This document shows, piece by piece, positions 60,273 to 64,000 of a DNA stretch of 64,000 nucleotides. Positions within the stretch are counted from its first letter, which is position 1, and each line of letters begins with the position of its first letter. Below the pieces are notes generated by a model. It saw only the letters and a list, made by a program, of their open reading frames with translations, was not told the origin of the DNA and did no database searches. The stretch comes from Moritella viscosa (GTDB lineage Bacteria > Pseudomonadota > Gammaproteobacteria > Enterobacterales > Moritellaceae): positions 1,995,846-2,059,845 of the forward strand of contig LN554852.1 in assembly GCA_000953735.1 (NCBI GenBank). The letters run 5' to 3'. Made by a program: the position numbers and the translations under genes.

Positions 60273-62732
60273 CTACTCTTCTGTAAGTAAACTCTCATCA
60301 ATAGTTGTTGCGGTGCTTCCGTCACTACTGGCTAAGAAGCTTGTGATATGGCTTTGTAGTTCATCTGTAATCGCTTTATACTCAGCTGGATCAGTAGTAG
60401 GATTAAAGGCAATTGCTGAACTATGACCACCCTTATTGAGTAGCGCCACTTTCTTGATTGAAGTATTATCACTGTAAATATCAGTCAAACCCAGTTGTGC
60501 TATTAGCGGTGTTGTCCCAAGTGTTGGCGAGTAAGGCGCTCCTTTACTAGTACCCGTAAAGCTATTTGGTACCACCAAATCACCCTTTACTTGTGCTAAG
60601 TAAACAGGTCTTAATGGGTTGATATCACGCGCAAGTGCGAATGGGTCAACGGTGTCAAACACGGTTTGTGCTGCGACGGCAAAACTTTGGAATGTTGCCT
60701 TAATTGTTTCTTGATCACCTTCATTGTCGTAGTAATCATTAAAACATTCGGTGCTAGTTAATGCGCCACAGTCAGTCCCCACGAAGGTTTGATAGTCAGT
60801 ATTTATGCTGCCTAATATCGTATGCTTAATAGTGCCACCAAAGAAGTCTGAATTAATTAGTAAATATGGAATATTCCCGCCTGGATTTGCAAACACTGTT
60901 TTATCAATAGCGAAGCTATCATTACCTGATGGCATAGGACGATCAATCGTAGCTTGTAAGCTAATACCTGTCATGGCCCCAAGAGAGTGACCAAAGAAAC
61001 TGACATTTGTTGTGTCAAGATAACCTAATGGATGTGTGGCGGCTAACGTGCCTAGGGCCTGATATCCAGAAATCGTAGTGATCCCTGCACGTAAACCGAT
61101 CAGATCGGCAACAGCCTGGCGCATGTTATCACGAGCAACAGTTAGATATTCCAAGTTCATGAATACAGCGGGAGTGAGACCTGTAGTAACAGTACCGTCA
61201 CTGAGTGCTCGTTCACCATGAAGTGGTAAATCAATTGCTAATATTGCATAGCCATTAATAAGAGCAGTACCAGCAGACGCTAGAATATTCTCTTTAATCG
61301 AGGTAATACCGTGTTGATAAATAACGATAGGCACTTTATTTGTAGCGGAAACTGGATTGCCGTTATATGTTTTAGGTGTTATTAATAAGTAGTTAACATC
61401 TTCAACTACTTTTACTTGTGGCAGTGGACTGTATTTGGTGATCAAACGTTCGCTATCAAGTTGCTCACCATTAAGCGTGAATGATTGACCGATAAGTTTA
61501 AGTTGCTCCGCAGGATCTGCAAGGTTGCTTGGATCAATGCCCGCAGCACCTAACTGAGTGCCAAGATCTAATTTTTCTGCATCAGACCCTGAATTTAATA
61601 CGCTAAAAATAATAGCAAGACTCGGCATAGCACTTTGCCAAGGTGTTTTTCTCCACTTATCATCAGCCACGTCACGCTCTAGGAACGAAGGTAGTTTAAT
61701 CTTACCTTTGTAAGCTGTAATTTGGCTGTCTAAATAAATGTCGTAATTTGGGATTGGGAACCCTGGGGCAGTGATATCAACACCGCTAGACTTGAGTATT
61801 ATGTCTGAAATCGGTTCTGGTGTGATTCCACCTATAATCGGGTTATATAACCCAGTAAGATCTAAGTTATTAGGATTTGCGCTGTTAGGCAAAAGTGGAT
61901 CAGATGCTAAAGACCATACTGCATTTGCAGTTTCGAGCACACTAATAGATTGAAGGGTTAAAGCTGTTGCTAATTTTGTAAAGTACAAGGCCTCACCAGC
62001 CGATGAAGTGGTAAACCAGCTTGAATAAATGATGTTTTCATAATCAGCGATGCCATAAGCATCCATCAGGCCTTCAACTTGCAATACTATTTTTTGTGGT
62101 ATTTCTAGCTTACTGCCAGTTTGATCGATTTGTTTGTTTTTTAAAGCTGCGTAGCTAGTCGACATACCCAGTTTTTGACCTGAACTATCAACTAAGGCAT
62201 CAGTAATCGCATAAATATAGTCACTGCCGTGCTCTAGACTGCCTTTTAGTGGTAAGACAGCCAGTGAAGTACCCGTTGAGATAACGGTATAATCAACACC
62301 TGCTGTTAACGCTACAGGGTTACTCATAATGTTTGCTCTTGATACATCGACTTTTGCGATTTTCACAGCAGCGTGAAGGAGTGCTGAGTCTGTTGTTAGG
62401 GTTACACCAGTTGGTAAATCGAGCTTGATAATGAAAGGTTGTGTTGGGCTCCAACCATCTGTATCACCCATTGCTACCGCTGGATTTGCACGTGTTTTAT
62501 CGTCATCTTTATCGATTGGAATATTCAACGTTCCATCAGACGTATCCATTAATAAATTAGTTGGTGTTGATACTGTTTTCTTTGTAGAAATTAAATCAAA
62601 TGCGATACTTGATTGACGGTTAAGTGAATCTTTAATTGTGTCATCGATACGGAGGTCTGTTGAATCATCACCGCAGGCTGTTAATCCAAGTATGCTTGCT
62701 ATAGCAAGAGCTAGAATTTTCTTATTTTTCAT
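60273..62732 (-). CDS. VolA-like surface lipoprotein lipase
   Basis: An 819-residue lipoprotein. Signal MKNKKILALAIASILGLTAC, with Cys20 in a lipobox, then an all-beta N-terminal part (FDLISTKKTV, GDTDGWSPTQPFIIKLDLPTG) and a C-terminal alpha/beta-hydrolase with the nucleophile motif FFGHSLGAMTG (about residue 580). The PIVIYQHGITSIKENILA and DLPLHGERALSDG stretches are typical of the Pla-1/cef and VolA (Vibrio lysophospholipase) group, which releases fatty acids from host or environmental phospholipids. A FadR-like site lies 226 bases upstream, matching VolA regulation. All triad-type motifs appear present. Confidence 0.88.
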   Translation of the reverse strand: MKNKKILALAIASILGLTACGDDSTDLRIDDTIKDSLNRQSSIAFDLISTKKTVSTPTNLLMDTSDGTLNIPIDKDDDKTRANPAVAMGDTDGWSPTQPFIIKLDLPTGVTLTTDSALLHAAVKIAKVDVSRANIMSNPVALTAGVDYTVISTGTSLAVLPLKGSLEHGSDYIYAITDALVDSSGQKLGMSTSYAALKNKQIDQTGSKLEIPQKIVLQVEGLMDAYGIADYENIIYSSWFTTSSAGEALYFTKLATALTLQSISVLETANAVWSLASDPLLPNSANPNNLDLTGLYNPIIGGITPEPISDIILKSSGVDITAPGFPIPNYDIYLDSQITAYKGKIKLPSFLERDVADDKWRKTPWQSAMPSLAIIFSVLNSGSDAEKLDLGTQLGAAGIDPSNLADPAEQLKLIGQSFTLNGEQLDSERLITKYSPLPQVKVVEDVNYLLITPKTYNGNPVSATNKVPIVIYQHGITSIKENILASAGTALINGYAILAIDLPLHGERALSDGTVTTGLTPAVFMNLEYLTVARDNMRQAVADLIGLRAGITTISGYQALGTLAATHPLGYLDTTNVSFFGHSLGAMTGISLQATIDRPMPSGNDSFAIDKTVFANPGGNIPYLLINSDFFGGTIKHTILGSINTDYQTFVGTDCGALTSTECFNDYYDNEGDQETIKATFQSFAVAAQTVFDTVDPFALARDINPLRPVYLAQVKGDLVVPNSFTGTSKGAPYSPTLGTTPLIAQLGLTDIYSDNTSIKKVALLNKGGHSSAIAFNPTTDPAEYKAITDELQSHITSFLASSDGSTATTIDESLLTEE

Positions 62733-62957
62733 TGATAACTCCGAATTTTAAATATAATAATGGTGCACTTAGAGAATGAGTTAAATGGGGATTTATCTGC
62801 GGAATACATTCTGCGGTTATATTAAATCTATGCATTTACTCTCCTTGTAATCTGCTGATTTCAATTAACTATTTTCAATTACACAGTAACTTTAATTTTA
62901 ATTAAGCATTTGTATTACTTAATTTATTTTGTGCATTGTTATCTAATTATGACGAAA

Positions 62958-62974
62958 ATTAGGTCTGACCAGTT
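62958..62974 (-). promoter_or_regulatory. FadR-like operator upstream of the VolA-like gene
   Basis: ATTAGGTCTGACCAGTT matches the FadR consensus AACTGGTCNGACCAGTT at 13 of 16 defined positions. It lies 226 bases upstream of the lipase start. The rest of the 62733-63352 gap is AT-rich and holds no other feature I can name. Confidence 0.55.
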
Positions 62975-63352
62975 AAGTTGATTAGCTGAGATTCTAGAAC
63001 ATTCATACTTAAGTGTTAACAGGTTGTCACGTTTTGTGTGAGATGACGCAATTTGCGATCACGCTATTATTTGGTGGTAAATGGATTTTATAAATATTTA
63101 TTGTTTTGGATTAAATTAGCTAAGGTAAATAAAATCAAATGCTTACCTGTTTCTGTTATTGTGCGTGATTCTTGGTTAGATAGATTTACACTCTGATGCT
63201 AATCAATATGTGGTAATTAACATATTCGCAACACTGGTCACATTTTTGTTTATTCTGGCATTGTGTTTTTTATAGGCAATACGATTAACTATCATAACTT
63301 GATTTGTATTCACTCGCTTATTTATACTGACTATCTATTCGTTATCGACATC

Positions 63353-63811
63353 ATGAGTGTTATGGCTTTATTACTTGAACTAACTAAACTGTCTACGCCT
63401 TACATTATTATTATCCGTGGTATACCTGGTTCGGGTAAATCAACACTTGCGCAACGTTATATCCAACTCACTCCAGATGTTGTTCATTGTGAAGCGGACC
63501 ATTACTTTATTAATAAGCAAGGTAAGTATAGCTACAATGGAAGCAAGATGAAGCTAGCTCATCAATACTGTCAACAAACTATGCGCAATGCGTTAGGTAA
63601 AGGGCAATCAGTGATTGTGAGTAACACGACAATTAAGCGGTGGGAGTTAACGGCATTGCTGGACATTGCTGCTAGCTATAACATCGTTCCTTATATCATT
63701 CATTGTTGTGGTGAATTCACGAACACTCATCATGTGCCAGCTGACGTCGTGGCAAAAATGGCGTTGAATTATGAACCTTATCCTGATGAAATCCGTTATA
63801 TTCCAACTTAA
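63353..63811 (+). CDS. P-loop kinase-like AAA protein
   Basis: About 152 residues from the preferred ATG 63353. The Walker A motif IIIIRGIPGSGKSTLAQRYIQ is followed by EADHYFINKQGKYSYNGSKMKLAHQYCQQTMRNAL, then VIVSNTTIKRWEL, the order seen in the NEDD4-binding-protein-2/zeta-toxin/polynucleotide-kinase group. It likely phosphorylates a small molecule or nucleic acid end. An in-frame start at 63263 would add 30 hydrophobic residues and is less convincing. No antitoxin partner is adjacent. Confidence 0.75.
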   Translation: MSVMALLLELTKLSTPYIIIIRGIPGSGKSTLAQRYIQLTPDVVHCEADHYFINKQGKYSYNGSKMKLAHQYCQQTMRNALGKGQSVIVSNTTIKRWELTALLDIAASYNIVPYIIHCCGEFTNTHHVPADVVAKMALNYEPYPDEIRYIPT

Positions 63812-63932
63812 AAATACTATCTCTTAAAATGAAGTAAGCTTTATGCCTTTTTTGGGGAGAACCTTGTCATTGCGATGAAATAATCCTCGCTGTTATGAGC
63901 TTATATCACTGTCATTATCTGCCTGTAATGCC

Positions 63933-63960
63933 ATCCATTTTGGAAATTACCAAAATGGAT
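63933..63960. terminator. Hairpin near the right window edge
   Basis: ATCCATTTTGG (63933-63943) pairs perfectly with CCAAAATGGAT (63950-63960), followed by a short T-rich stretch. It could end the P-loop kinase transcript or one entering from the right. Confidence 0.6.
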
Positions 63961-64000
63961 GATTTTGACGCTATAACTTACTGCAAACCGTTATTTCTGT

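Noticed and set aside
63812-63932. Coding sequence after the P-loop kinase gene
   Set aside because: The stretch has stops in all frames I read and no ribosome site; only the hairpin at 63933 is notable.
1-64000. CRISPR array, rRNA or tRNA genes
   Set aside because: I saw no regularly spaced short repeats with unique spacers, no rRNA-like segments and no cloverleaf with conserved TTCNANNC; the only regular repeats are the toxin operator and repeat R.

Overview
The window looks like chromosomal DNA of a cold-adapted marine gammaproteobacterium. AT-rich coding sequence, a chitin-active LPMO, a VolA-type lipase, YdbH/YnbE/YdbL, FeoABC and an IcmF-type mutase fit a Moritella/Psychromonas/Vibrio-like genome. 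I lean towards Moritella, but this is inference from gene content and not a computed placement.

Layout. 1-12.3 kb: 3' part of an isovaleryl-CoA dehydrogenase (minus strand), a structured leader and NupC-type nucleoside transporter, a porin, a small lipoprotein, a LysE exporter, an acyltransferase-3 / acyl-adenylate-ligase-ACP pair, a four-gene DUF1538-DUF1538-PII-CBS operon, and an NSS amino-acid transporter with a TyrR-like box. 12.6-24.7 kb: an accessory island that reads as a cluster of integron cassettes without an integron integrase in view. Eight attC-like sites all point the same way. Cassette genes on the minus strand end just before them, and several are hypothetical or broken. The island also holds an intact IS3-family element inserted inside one attC site, a truncated tyrosine recombinase, a decayed ISNCY-like transposase, and a large Vibrio-cytolysin-like pore-forming toxin on the plus strand. 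A ~340-430 bp imperfect repeat (called R here) occurs four times, always at the 5' side of a minus-strand cassette gene.

24.9-32.8 kb: a tightly overlapping branched-chain amino-acid operon: leucine dehydrogenase, BCKDH E1-alpha, E1-beta and E2, then fused isobutyryl-CoA mutase IcmF. With the dehydrogenase at the left edge it covers deamination, oxidative decarboxylation and carbon-skeleton rearrangement of Leu/Ile/Val; E3 is not encoded here. 32.9-33.3 kb: a non-coding leader with hairpins and an internal terminator, followed by a possible 27-residue ORF with its own terminator. 33.6-45.6 kb: a eukaryote-type HisA, a Tat-targeted PhoD-like phosphatase, an HD-GYP phosphodiesterase, a lone type IV pilin-like protein, a DUF547 protein, a D15-type outer-membrane barrel, YajD, a YgjP-type metallopeptidase, a zinc ribbon, and the ydbH-ynbE-ydbL operon.

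45.8-64 kb: a chitin-binding LPMO, a GH-like secreted protein, a TyrP-type permease with two TyrR-like boxes, an ABC exporter, feoABC behind FNR-like and Fur-like sites, NnrS, an ArsR regulator, an RpoS-like sigma factor, an anchored protein of unknown function, a VolA-like lipase lipoprotein with a FadR-like site upstream, and a P-loop kinase-like protein. All calls were made by reading the sequence; no database search was run.
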